In this document: positions 23,726 through 32,271 of the stretch, one piece after another | How the letters are laid out: each line of letters begins with the position of its first letter | Position numbering within the stretch: position 1 is the stretch's first letter | Notes under the pieces: model-generated | Seen by the model: the letters and a program-made list of their open reading frames with translations, nothing else | What the model was told of the DNA's origin: nothing | Database searches by the model: none | Position numbers and translations under genes: made by a program | Assembly: GCF_024808875.1 (NCBI RefSeq) | Contig: NZ_JANUCT010000003.1 | Location: 1-64,000, forward strand | From: Methylohalomonas lacus | Lineage (GTDB): Bacteria; Pseudomonadota; Gammaproteobacteria; Methylohalomonadales; Methylohalomonadaceae | Direction of reading: 5' to 3' | Length of the DNA: 64,000 bases

Positions 23726-24769
23726 TTAGAACGTATAGGACAGGCTCACTGAGCCGAATTCGTGGTTGTCGTTCTGCTCGTCGAATTCACGGGTACGCAG
23801 TATCTGGGCATAGGTGAGTTTCAGGCGGCCGTACATGACACTGGCGCCGATGGCGAGATCGCCCACCAGCCAGCGGCGGTCAACACTGTGACTGTTGCTG
23901 AAGCTGTTGCCGTCGAGAAAAATGTTGCGTGCGACCACGTTACCGGTCACGCCGGCAAACAGGTGGGCGCTGAACGTCGACTCCCTGGAAAAGCGCGGGT
24001 CGCTGCTGTCTACCGGTGCGTTGCTGTCGCCGCCCGGCCGGATGCGGGCACTGCCGAAATCGACCGGCACGTTCCAGCCGATGCGGCCTTCGATACCGGC
24101 ACTGGCATAGGTGTGTACGTTGCCCAGGCCGCCGCCGTAGTGGCTGATGACATCGTAACCGAAGCGTGAGTACAGCGGTTCCTGTAACAGCCGGTTCTTG
24201 CGCTCGGCAATCAGGATGATGCCGGGTTCATTCTCCAACTGGTTGTCCCAGCCCTGCGCGTCGCGAATACCGCGCAGGTCATGCACGAAGTTCTGCGTTT
24301 CCTCGCCCAGCGCCGCCGGGCCGACCATGCCGAACTGGATCTCGAACGTATCCAGCTTGTGCTGGTTCTTGTTGTGGAATGCCGCCGACATGTACAGCCA
24401 GCCGGCGTAGGGCTGGTCATCCTCTATCAAATCACGGCGGTCGGTGTTTTCCGGCGTGAATATCTTCTGGCCGATACCGAAGCCAACATTGCGCTGTAGT
24501 CCGGGCTCGTTAATGAACGGCAGGTTTTCGACGATGGGCACGGCCCAGGCGGGCAGCTGTTTGCTGTCGCGATAGTCGCTCAGATCGGGCGACATCCAGT
24601 TCAGCTGCACGCCGCTGGTGTAATTCTGATCACTGTTACCGAATAAATCGTTCTCGAACAGAAAAGTGAATGTCGAAGAGTCGTGAACGTTGCTGGATGG
24701 TTCCTCGCTGTGGCCGGCTGTTGCCAGCAACAAGCCGAACAGCAGGATCGGTACGTGGGAGCGGTTCAT
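23726..24769 (-). CDS. lpxR: LpxR-family outer-membrane lipid A 3'-O-deacylase
   Basis: A 347-residue protein with a signal peptide (cleavage near AGHSEE, residue ~21) and a beta-barrel-like remainder ending in SLSYTF with a terminal Phe, typical of outer-membrane barrels. Family blocks are FENDLFGNSDQNYTSGVQLNW near residue 36, containing the Asn-Asp pair needed by LpxR, and PYAGWLYMSA near residue 120. LpxR removes the 3'-acyloxyacyl chain of lipid A at the cell surface. It is divergent from a MerR regulator across a gap with dyad sites and borders an AT-rich spacer. Confidence 0.85.
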   Translation of the reverse strand: MNRSHVPILLFGLLLATAGHSEEPSSNVHDSSTFTFLFENDLFGNSDQNYTSGVQLNWMSPDLSDYRDSKQLPAWAVPIVENLPFINEPGLQRNVGFGIGQKIFTPENTDRRDLIEDDQPYAGWLYMSAAFHNKNQHKLDTFEIQFGMVGPAALGEETQNFVHDLRGIRDAQGWDNQLENEPGIILIAERKNRLLQEPLYSRFGYDVISHYGGGLGNVHTYASAGIEGRIGWNVPVDFGSARIRPGGDSNAPVDSSDPRFSRESTFSAHLFAGVTGNVVARNIFLDGNSFSNSHSVDRRWLVGDLAIGASVMYGRLKLTYAQILRTREFDEQNDNHEFGSVSLSYTF

Positions 24770-25021
24770 GAATCAACTCAAAGTAAAAATCGGATCAAGC
24801 GCACAAGGGTACAGGGGCCAGCGCCTTAATGCAGTGTGCCAGTGCACGAATTGGACAAATTACCGACCGGTACGCCGGGCACCGATGCAGGCCCAGCCGT
24901 GGCGGGCACAAGGCCGAGGCCTCGATCCGGGTGCATGCAGCCGCTTGCGCAGGCCGATCCAAGTGTTGGGCAGGCGAGAATCGGAACTGTAAATTACTGA
25001 TTCTTATTGAATAAATAAATA

Positions 25022-25045
25022 ATTGTCCAGGATAAAATGGACAAT
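25022..25045. promoter_or_regulatory. Operator-like dyad 1
   Basis: ATTGTCCA, eight bases, TGGACAAT: a perfect 8-bp inverted repeat, 142 bp before the merR start. Confidence 0.6.
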
Positions 25046-25116
25046 ATATGAACAAAACAGCTGAGTGCCGCTAGATCATTCAACATATGTCCAGTCTCAC
25101 GCGGTTTGAATCCAAA

Positions 25117-25142
25117 CCTGTCCAGGTTCGCGTATGGACAAG
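25117..25142. promoter_or_regulatory. Operator-like dyad 2
   Basis: CCTGTCCA, ten bases, TGGACAAG: a near-perfect repeat of the same arms as dyad 1 but with a spacer two bases longer, 45 bp before the merR start, where it would overlap a promoter. Confidence 0.55.
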
Positions 25143-25186
25143 AAGCTTGTACGTAGCGCCAATACTGAACAGAAGAGGTGAACAGA

Positions 25187-26194
25187 ATGACGACAGAAAC
25201 GGAGCAGGACGCGCTGAATTTCAAGATCGGCGCCGTCGCGCGGATTACCGGTATTCCCGCGGATACCCTGCGCATGTGGGAACGTCGCTACACGGTGGTC
25301 TCGCCCCGGCGCGGCCAGGGTAGCAGCCGCCTGTACAGCCGCGAGGACATCACCCGCCTGACCCTGATCAAGCAACTGGTGGATCGCGGCAGCGCGATCA
25401 GCACCGTGGCCAATCTCAGTCGCGAGCAACTGCTCGAACAGCTGGATCTCATGCAGGGCGGCAGTGGCTATGAGCAGGCTGGCCGTAACGACGTCAGCTG
25501 CCGTGTCATGATTTGCGGCGATGCCCTGCCGCTGAAAATGAGCGGCGAGGCCAATGACTATGCCGGTATCGAGATACTCGGCGCCTACGCCAGTATGGCT
25601 GAATTCGAGATGCAGGCCGCTGCCCAGCAGCCCGATGTCATCGTGCTTGAATACCCGGCACTGATGCCTGAAACCGTCAGTGAAATACGGACCCAGCTGC
25701 GCCGTTCGGGCGCGAAAAAAGCCATCGTTATTTACGGTTTCGCCACACGCGAGATCGTCCGCAGCCTGCATGGCGGTAATACGATACCGTTACGTGCCCC
25801 GGTGGATCCCCTGCAATTGCGCCAGCAGTGCCGTCAGGCCCTGTTCCAGTCACAACAGCAGCATGACAGTCACGACGAAGACGAGTTCAGTGATGATATT
25901 CCGGTCCGGCTGTTCAATGCCGATGAACTGGCGCAACTGGCCCAGGCCTCGACCGCGGTCGAGTGCGAGTGTCCGCACCACCTTGTCGATATCATCCAGC
26001 GCCTGGGGTCGTTCGAAGCCTACAGTGCCGAATGCGAAAACCGCAGTCCCGAGGATGCGGCCTTGCACGCCTACCTGCATGGCGCCACCGCGCGCGTACG
26101 CGCAACCATGGAAAAGGCCTTGGAGCGGGTTGTACGTGCCGAGGGCGTCGACCTTGAGCAACTGCGCGGCAAGGCCGTCACAGTGAAAAACTGA
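25187..26194 (+). CDS. MerR-family regulator with C-terminal cobalamin-binding-like domain
   Basis: A 335-residue regulator. Residues ~8-75 are a MerR DNA-binding domain (IGAVARITGIPADTLRMWERRY, then a LYSREDITRLTLIKQLVDRG helix). Residues ~100-220 have the alternating pattern of a B12-binding-like Rossmann domain but lack the DxHxxG cobalamin motif, as in MlrA- or BluR-like proteins that sense something else. A helical tail follows. The ATG at 25187 was chosen because GAAGAGGTG precedes it by eight bases. Dyad sites upstream suggest autoregulation. Confidence 0.8.
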   Translation: MTTETEQDALNFKIGAVARITGIPADTLRMWERRYTVVSPRRGQGSSRLYSREDITRLTLIKQLVDRGSAISTVANLSREQLLEQLDLMQGGSGYEQAGRNDVSCRVMICGDALPLKMSGEANDYAGIEILGAYASMAEFEMQAAAQQPDVIVLEYPALMPETVSEIRTQLRRSGAKKAIVIYGFATREIVRSLHGGNTIPLRAPVDPLQLRQQCRQALFQSQQQHDSHDEDEFSDDIPVRLFNADELAQLAQASTAVECECPHHLVDIIQRLGSFEAYSAECENRSPEDAALHAYLHGATARVRATMEKALERVVRAEGVDLEQLRGKAVTVKN

Positions 26195-26196
26195 GG

Positions 26197-27879
26197 TCAG
26201 GGCCGGTTTTCGTGCAGGCGACCGGCCGCCAGCTGCATGACCCGGTCGAGGCCCGGCACGCCGCGCGTGTCGTGGCAGAAGACGATGCAGCTGCGTTGCT
26301 GCAGCCAGCCATCGAGACGTTCGCCGATAGTATTGATGGTGGCGCGATCCAGGCCGGCGAACGGCTCGTCCAGTATGACCAGCCAGGGATCGCGCAACAG
26401 CAGCCGTGCCAGTGCCAGCCGTCGGCCCTGGCCACCGGAGATGCGGTGGCCGGCCTCGCCTATCCAGGTATCCAGGCCATCCGGCAGCCGGGTGGCCCAG
26501 TCGGCCAGATCAACGCAGTGCAGGGCCTGCCATAACTCGTCACGGTCTGCGGCGCTTGAGGCGATGCGCAGGTTGTCGGCGATGCTGGCCGCGAACAGAT
26601 CGCTGCGCTGGGTCAGATAGGCGATGCGCGCGCGACGCGCGTCGGGCGGCAGTTGATCGACGCGGCAGCCACCGAACAGGAGCTCACCGCTGTCGGGCCG
26701 GCGCAGGCCGGCGAGCAAATCCGCGAATGTCGATTTGCCACTACCGGAACGGCCGCTGATCGCCAGTCGCTGGCCCGGCTCGAGCGTCAGCGTGACCCGG
26801 TCGAGTACCGGCGTTTCCGCTGCCGGGTAACGGAAATACAGCGACTCGGCGTGCAGCTGCGCCGTGCGTGGCAGGCGGGTCGTGGTGGGTACCGCTTGAG
26901 GTTCGGAACGGTTGGCTTGCTCGGTCAGGCGCCGCGCCGCAGCGCAGGTGGCGCCGAAATGGATGAAACCCGCCGGCAACGCGGCGAAGGCCTCGCCCAG
27001 TCCCAGCACTGCCAGAGCCATGAACACGGCCAGCGCAGCACTGAGTTCACCGATCTGGAACGCTTGTAGCGCCAGCGCCAGAACGGCGACGCTCAGCGTC
27101 TGGATAACCAGGGTTACGAGCGCGTTGTAACCGGCCAGCCGTCGGCCAAGGCGGCGCTGGCCAGCGAGTAAATCGGTCTCCTCTTCGACGAGCCAGCGCC
27201 GATGACGGTCCAGTGCGCCGTAGGCGATGAGTTCCGCCAGACCCTGGAACTGTTCCAGCAGACGCAGGCGCAGGCTTTCGCCCAGTGCCATCTGCCGGGT
27301 GCTGTCGGCGTATCCATGGCGGGCACAGACCAGGCTGGTCAGCAACAGAAGGATCAGCAGCGTTGGCAGGGTCAGCAGCAGGCTGGCCGGCAGGAACCAG
27401 CCGAGCAGCAGTGCCACGGCGAGGCTGGCGAGCAGGGCCACCAGCGGTGGCGCCAGCAACCGAAGGTAGAGATTGTCGAGCGCGTCGATATCCGCCGTCA
27501 GGCGGTTCAGCAGCAGGCCGTCGCGCAGGCGTGGCTGCGCCAGCACATCAAGCCGGGTGAGGGCGGCGAACACGCCGCTGCGCAGGTCGGCGAGCAGGCG
27601 CAGGACGGTATCGTGATTGTAGACGCGCTCGAAATAGCGCGCGACGGTGCGGGTCAGGGCGAACGCGCGGATGGCGCCGCCGGGGACGTAGACGTCGAAG
27701 GCCACGCGGTTGCCCGCCGCCCACAGCGCGGCGGTGACGGCGGTCGCCGTGATGAGCCAGCCGGATACGGCCAGCAGGCCGACTGCGGCCAGTACCGTGA
27801 CCAGCATCAGCCCGATGCCGAGCAGCAGCCGGCCGCGACGCCGCAGCAACAGGCGCAGGTAGGGCCGCAGTTCAAGCAT
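26197..27879 (-). CDS. cydC: CydC, heme/thiol ABC exporter subunit
   Basis: About 560 residues: an N-terminal six-helix exporter domain and a C-terminal ATPase with Walker A GRSGSGKST, signature ISGGQGRRLALAR and Walker B VILDEPFAGLD. With CydD it forms the heterodimeric exporter needed to assemble cytochrome bd and maintain periplasmic redox state. The start at 27879 (MLELRPY) was chosen because GAAGGG precedes it at normal spacing and it overlaps the cydD stop as ATGCTTGA. Last gene of cydABDC, convergent with merR (2-bp gap). Confidence 0.9.
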   Translation of the reverse strand: MLELRPYLRLLLRRRGRLLLGIGLMLVTVLAAVGLLAVSGWLITATAVTAALWAAGNRVAFDVYVPGGAIRAFALTRTVARYFERVYNHDTVLRLLADLRSGVFAALTRLDVLAQPRLRDGLLLNRLTADIDALDNLYLRLLAPPLVALLASLAVALLLGWFLPASLLLTLPTLLILLLLTSLVCARHGYADSTRQMALGESLRLRLLEQFQGLAELIAYGALDRHRRWLVEEETDLLAGQRRLGRRLAGYNALVTLVIQTLSVAVLALALQAFQIGELSAALAVFMALAVLGLGEAFAALPAGFIHFGATCAAARRLTEQANRSEPQAVPTTTRLPRTAQLHAESLYFRYPAAETPVLDRVTLTLEPGQRLAISGRSGSGKSTFADLLAGLRRPDSGELLFGGCRVDQLPPDARRARIAYLTQRSDLFAASIADNLRIASSAADRDELWQALHCVDLADWATRLPDGLDTWIGEAGHRISGGQGRRLALARLLLRDPWLVILDEPFAGLDRATINTIGERLDGWLQQRSCIVFCHDTRGVPGLDRVMQLAAGRLHENRP

Positions 27880-29560
27880 GGCCGCCATGCCCTTCGATCA
27901 ATTGACCGGCGTCCAGTTGAATGCGCCGATCCGCAAGCTCGTGCACGGCCGCATGATGACTTGCCACCAGCAGTGTGCGGCCCTGCGCCGCCAGGGCCTG
28001 TAGCGAGCGCAGGACATGGGCTTCCGAGTGGGCGTCGAGATGCGCGCTGGGTTCATCCAGCAACACCAGCGGTGCGGCGGACAGGAACACACGCGCCAGT
28101 GCCAGGCGTTGCGCCTGGCCGCCGGAAATGCCGCTGCCTCGTTCATCGATCGGCGTCGCCAGTCCGCGCGGCTGCCGCTCCAGCCAGTCTGTCAGGCCGA
28201 CCTCGCGCAGGGCCGCGTAAAGCGCGTCATCAGTGGCCGTCGCGGCGGCCAGCCGCAGATTGTCGGCGACACTGCCGTGTAGGAGAAAAGGGCGTTGATC
28301 GAGCCAGGCAAAGCTGTCGGGTCGATGGCAGTGGCCATCGTCGGGGCTGACGAAACCGGCGACAAGCTGCAACAGGGTGGACTTGCCGGCACCCGACGGG
28401 CCGTCAATGACGACAAACTGTCCTGCTGCGATATCCAGGCTTAACGGTCCGAGTACGCGGCCGCGACCGGGATGACTGACGCTGACGCCCGTGAGGCGGA
28501 CTGCCGTGTGCGCATTGCTGGTCGTGATCGGTGTGGCCGCGGCCGGCTGGCGTAACAGGTCGAGCAGGATGTCGCCGGCCGCCAGCGCCGCGGCGCGGTC
28601 GTGGTAGTGCTGCGCGAGGTTGCGCAGGGGCTGGAAGAATTCCGGTGCCAGCAGCAGAATGAACAACCCGGAAAACAGCGTCAGCTGCGGCGCCGGGCCG
28701 AATTCGATGAACCCGAGCAGGGCGAAGCCGATGTAGATGGCCACGGTGGCGATGGCCACGGCGGCGAAAAATTCCAGCACCGCCGACGACAGAAACGCCA
28801 CGCGCAGGGTGCGCATGCTGCGCCGGCGGTAGTCATCGGCGGCGCGGGCCACCTCGTCGATACTGCGTTCGGCATGGCCGAACAGCTGCAGCGTGGCCAG
28901 ACCGCGGACGCGATCCAGGAACGTGCCGGCGAGGCGCGCCAGGGTCTCGAACTGGCGCCGGTTGAGTCGCTCGGCGCCCATGCCGATAAGACTCATGAAC
29001 AGCGGTATGAGCGGCGCCGAGGCCAGCAGAAACACCGCCGCCAGCCAGTCGAGCCGGGCGACGACCAGCAATATGCTTAACGGGATCGCCGCTGCCAGGA
29101 CCATTTGCGGCATAAAGCGGGCGAAATAGCCGTGCAGCGCCTCACTGTGTTCGAGCAGTTGGCCGGCCAGCTCGGCGCTGTGGTAAGCGCTCAGGCGCAC
29201 CGGGCCGAGACGGGCGCTGTGTTCGAGCAGTTCGGCGCGGGTTTGCCGGCGCACGCGCAGGCCGGCCTCGAGCCCGGCGGTTTCCTGCAACCACTGCAGC
29301 GCGGCGCGCAAGGCGATAATCCCGCCGAGCCCGGCAAACCATGGCAGTAATTCGTCGAGGTTGACGCCGGCGCTGATCGCGGCGGCGACGATGCTGGCGA
29401 TCACGCCGGCCTGGGCAATGATCAACCAGCCGCCGGCAAGCCCGGCGAGCGTCGCGATCAACAGCCAGCCGCGCACGGCGCGCGCCTTGTCATGCAGCCA
29501 CACGCGCGCGCTGTCGGTGACAGCTGCTCCAGAGGTGTCGGTCACGACGGTCTCAGTCAA
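27872..29560 (-). CDS. cydD: CydD, heme/thiol ABC exporter subunit
   Basis: 562 residues with an exporter membrane domain (~30-330) and an ATPase domain with Walker A GPSGAGKST, signature GISGGQAQRLALARV and Walker B VLLDEPSAHLD. It is the partner of the following CydC. The gene starts ~70 bp after cydB; that gap holds no convincing cydX-like small gene. In E. coli cydDC is separate from cydAB, whereas here all four genes form one transcription unit. Confidence 0.9.
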   Translation of the reverse strand: MTETVVTDTSGAAVTDSARVWLHDKARAVRGWLLIATLAGLAGGWLIIAQAGVIASIVAAAISAGVNLDELLPWFAGLGGIIALRAALQWLQETAGLEAGLRVRRQTRAELLEHSARLGPVRLSAYHSAELAGQLLEHSEALHGYFARFMPQMVLAAAIPLSILLVVARLDWLAAVFLLASAPLIPLFMSLIGMGAERLNRRQFETLARLAGTFLDRVRGLATLQLFGHAERSIDEVARAADDYRRRSMRTLRVAFLSSAVLEFFAAVAIATVAIYIGFALLGFIEFGPAPQLTLFSGLFILLLAPEFFQPLRNLAQHYHDRAAALAAGDILLDLLRQPAAATPITTSNAHTAVRLTGVSVSHPGRGRVLGPLSLDIAAGQFVVIDGPSGAGKSTLLQLVAGFVSPDDGHCHRPDSFAWLDQRPFLLHGSVADNLRLAAATATDDALYAALREVGLTDWLERQPRGLATPIDERGSGISGGQAQRLALARVFLSAAPLVLLDEPSAHLDAHSEAHVLRSLQALAAQGRTLLVASHHAAVHELADRRIQLDAGQLIEGHGGHA

Positions 29561-29629
29561 TGCGCAGGAAAATATGGCGGGCCCGCTGTACGCTGGCGTT
29601 GCCGAAGCGGACGATGCCGCCGGAACCGG

Positions 29630-30628
29630 TCAATGATAGCCGGCGTCGGCGCGCACCTTGCCGCGGAATACCCAGTAGGTCCAGGCCGTGTAGGCGAGGA
29701 CGATCGGGATGATGAACAGCATGCCGATTAACAGGAACAGTTGCGATCCTGGTGCCGACGCCGCATCCCAGATGGTGTAGTTCGGCGGTACCATGTACGG
29801 CCATTTGCTCACCAGCAGGCCCAGGTAGGTGAAGATGAACATGGCCATTGTGGCGACGAACGGCATGCCTTCCTGGCGCTTGCGTACGGCCCGCCAGAGA
29901 ATGTAGGTGCTGAGCAGCGCCAGCGCCGGCAGTACCCAGATGATGCCGAGGTTGCCGAACCAGCGTTCGCGCACGAAGTCATCGACCAGCGGTGTCCAGA
30001 CGCTGATGAGACCGAAGACGATGAGCACGGCGAACAACAGCCGCGGCGTAATGCGATAGGCCCAGTCCTGGGTGTGACCCTCGCTTTTCATGATCAGCCA
30101 GGTCGTGCCGAGCAGCGCATAGCCGGCCAGCAGACCGAGACCGGTCATGACCGTGAACGGTGTCAGCCAGTCGAAGGCGCCGCCGACGTAAACCTTGTCG
30201 ACGGTATTGAAGCCCTGCACGTAGGCGCCACCGACCGCACCCTGGGCAAAGGCGGCGACGGTCGAGCCGCCGGCGAAGGCCCAGTTCCAGGGCCGCTTGC
30301 GGTTGGCCTTGAAGCGAAACTCGAAGGCGACACCGCGAAAAATCAGGCCGGCCAGCATGAGAAAAACGCCGATGTACAGGGCCGGCAGAAAGGTCGAATA
30401 GACCAGCGGGAACGCGCCCAGCAGGCCGGCGCCGCCGAGGACCAGCCAGGTTTCGTTACCGTCCCAGACGGGCGCAACCGAATTCATCATGATGTCACGT
30501 GACTGTTCGTCAGGTGCAAACGGAAACAGGATGCCGACACCGAGATCGAAGCCGTCCATCAGCACGTACATGATGATGGCGAAGCCGATGATCACTGCCC
30601 AGATGAGACTCAAGTCGATAAGTTCCAT
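29630..30628 (-). CDS. cydB: Cytochrome bd oxidase subunit II
   Basis: 332 residues, nine membrane segments, starting LIDLSLIWAVIIGFAIIMYVLMDGFDLG, the standard subunit II start, with NSVAPVWDGNETWLVLGG soon after. The length, shorter than E. coli CydB (379), fits CIO-type enzymes. It pairs with subunit I just upstream (5-bp gap) to form the quinol oxidase of the inner membrane. Confidence 0.92.
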   Translation of the reverse strand: MELIDLSLIWAVIIGFAIIMYVLMDGFDLGVGILFPFAPDEQSRDIMMNSVAPVWDGNETWLVLGGAGLLGAFPLVYSTFLPALYIGVFLMLAGLIFRGVAFEFRFKANRKRPWNWAFAGGSTVAAFAQGAVGGAYVQGFNTVDKVYVGGAFDWLTPFTVMTGLGLLAGYALLGTTWLIMKSEGHTQDWAYRITPRLLFAVLIVFGLISVWTPLVDDFVRERWFGNLGIIWVLPALALLSTYILWRAVRKRQEGMPFVATMAMFIFTYLGLLVSKWPYMVPPNYTIWDAASAPGSQLFLLIGMLFIIPIVLAYTAWTYWVFRGKVRADAGYH

Positions 30629-30633
30629 GATCG

Positions 30634-32046
30634 TTATCCTGACGTCGGTGGTGTGGCCGGCTTGTCGAACGGAATATGCGCGGCAGACATGGGACGCGAT
30701 GGCCGTTCGACTTCGTCCGTATCTCCGCTTTCGTCATGCTCCATGCCCGCCTTGACGATACGCGTGATGTAGTAAATGCCGGCTGTGAACACCACCGCGT
30801 AAACAGTGATGTAACCAATCAATGTGAACAGTGCCATGGCACCGGTCAGCGACGGCGTCAGGCCTTCACTGTGCGACATCATGCCCTGAACAAGCCAGGG
30901 CGCACGGCCGGTTTCGGTAACAAACCAGCCCGCGATCACCGCGACGAAAGGCGCACCGATCATCCAGCTCATGCCCCGCAGGAAGAACCGGTGGTCGTAG
31001 AGTTGCCCGCGCCAACGCAGCCAGGCACCGGCGAATGCGAACAGGATCATCAACACGCCGATACCTACCATCAGGCGGAATGACCAGAAGACCAGGGCAA
31101 CCGGTGGCTGCTCGGCAACAGGGACTTCCTTGAGGCCGGGTACTTCGCCGTTCATGTCATGCGTGAGAATGAAGCTGGCGAGTTTCGGAATACCGATCTC
31201 GAAGCTGTTGCTCTGCGTTTCCTTGCTGGGTATGGCGAACAGTAACAGCGGCACGCCGTTTTGCGTTTCCCAGTTGCCTTCCATCGCTGCCACCTTGGTC
31301 GGCTGGTGTTCGAGCGTATTCAGACCGTGGTAATCACCGATAACCGCCTGCGCCGGGGCGATGATCAACAGCAGCCACAGGCACATCGACAGCGCCTTGC
31401 GGTTGGCCTCGACGTCGCGACCGCGCAGCAGATACCAGGCGCTGACGCCGGCGACGACAAAACCGCCGGTCAAAAACGAGGCCAGTCCCATGTGCATGAA
31501 CCGGTACGGGAACGATGGATTGAAGATCGCCTCGGTCCACGACGTGATCTGGAAAATGCCATCCTGCAGTTCTACGCCGGCCGGCGTATGCATCCAGCTG
31601 TTAGTCGCCAGGATCCAGAATGATGAAATGAAGGTGCCGAGTGCGACCATGCCGGCAGCGAACAGATGCGTGCCCGGCGGTACCTTGTTGCGGCCGAATA
31701 GCAACACGCCGAGGAACGCCGCCTCAAGGAAGAAAGCCGTGATCACTTCATAGCTCAGTAACGGCCCGATGAAGTTGGCGGTGGCGTAGGAGAAGTTGCT
31801 CCAGTTGGTACCGAACTGGAATGACATGACGATACCGGAGACCACGCCCATGCCGAAGACCACGGCGAAGATCTTGATCCAGAAATGTGATAACCGCGAC
31901 CAGAGCGGGTTTCCCGTCTTGTAAAAGAGTCCCTCAAGCAGGGCGATGTACGACGCCAGGCCGATCGAGAACACTGGGAAGATCGCGTGGAATGAAACGA
32001 CAAAGGCAAACTGGATGCGCGATAACAGTAATGGATCAAGTTCCAT
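30634..32046 (-). CDS. cydA: Cytochrome bd oxidase subunit I, short-Q-loop (CIO-like) type
   Basis: 470 residues. RIQFAFVVSFHAIFPVFSIG at the start carries the heme b595 ligand His20. FMHMGLASFLTGGF supplies the heme b558 His. GRAPWLVQGMM replaces the usual GRQPW motif. The Q-loop between membrane segments 6 and 7 is short compared with E. coli CydA (522 residues), which places it with cyanide-insensitive-oxidase (CioA)-like enzymes. It reduces oxygen to water using quinol, with high oxygen affinity. First gene of the cydABDC unit. No perfect FNR box was seen in the 225-bp upstream gap. Confidence 0.92.
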   Translation of the reverse strand: MELDPLLLSRIQFAFVVSFHAIFPVFSIGLASYIALLEGLFYKTGNPLWSRLSHFWIKIFAVVFGMGVVSGIVMSFQFGTNWSNFSYATANFIGPLLSYEVITAFFLEAAFLGVLLFGRNKVPPGTHLFAAGMVALGTFISSFWILATNSWMHTPAGVELQDGIFQITSWTEAIFNPSFPYRFMHMGLASFLTGGFVVAGVSAWYLLRGRDVEANRKALSMCLWLLLIIAPAQAVIGDYHGLNTLEHQPTKVAAMEGNWETQNGVPLLLFAIPSKETQSNSFEIGIPKLASFILTHDMNGEVPGLKEVPVAEQPPVALVFWSFRLMVGIGVLMILFAFAGAWLRWRGQLYDHRFFLRGMSWMIGAPFVAVIAGWFVTETGRAPWLVQGMMSHSEGLTPSLTGAMALFTLIGYITVYAVVFTAGIYYITRIVKAGMEHDESGDTDEVERPSRPMSAAHIPFDKPATPPTSG

Positions 32047-32271
32047 GTTATTTCCTGGACGTCGCTGAATGTTTTATCGAAATTATTGGTTCCTTAGTTT
32101 AGCCGCCACGCTCTGGTACGGCAACGCGTATCCGCGGGTACGGCAGTGAATGCGAGTAATAATCAATAGGATGTTATGACCATGCGGGCAACGGTGCTTG
32201 ACCGATGACAGTTTGCAAGCTGCACTACGGCCGCTAAGCTGATCGTCCCGAACAACGTCACGAGTGTTTAC

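Larger units (their letters stand above)
24770..25186. promoter_or_regulatory. Divergent control region lpxR / merR with TGTCCA half-sites
   Basis: A 417-bp gene-free region. It contains a perfect inverted repeat ATTGTCCA-N8-TGGACAAT (25022-25045), a near-perfect one CCTGTCCA-N10-TGGACAAG (25117-25142) and isolated half-sites at 24852 (TGGACAAAT) and 25088 (TGTCCA). Such dyads resemble operators of MlrA/BluR-type MerR regulators, although the arm sequence differs. They most likely bind the product of the adjacent MerR gene. Control of lpxR from the same sites is possible. Confidence 0.6.

Noticed and set aside
27202-28350. 382-codon plus-strand open frame across cydC/cydD
   Set aside because: Gln/Gly/Arg-rich shadow opposite two clear ABC ATPases.
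29561-29629. cydX-like small gene between cydB and cydD
   Set aside because: No short open frame with a hydrophobic helix and start codon was found.
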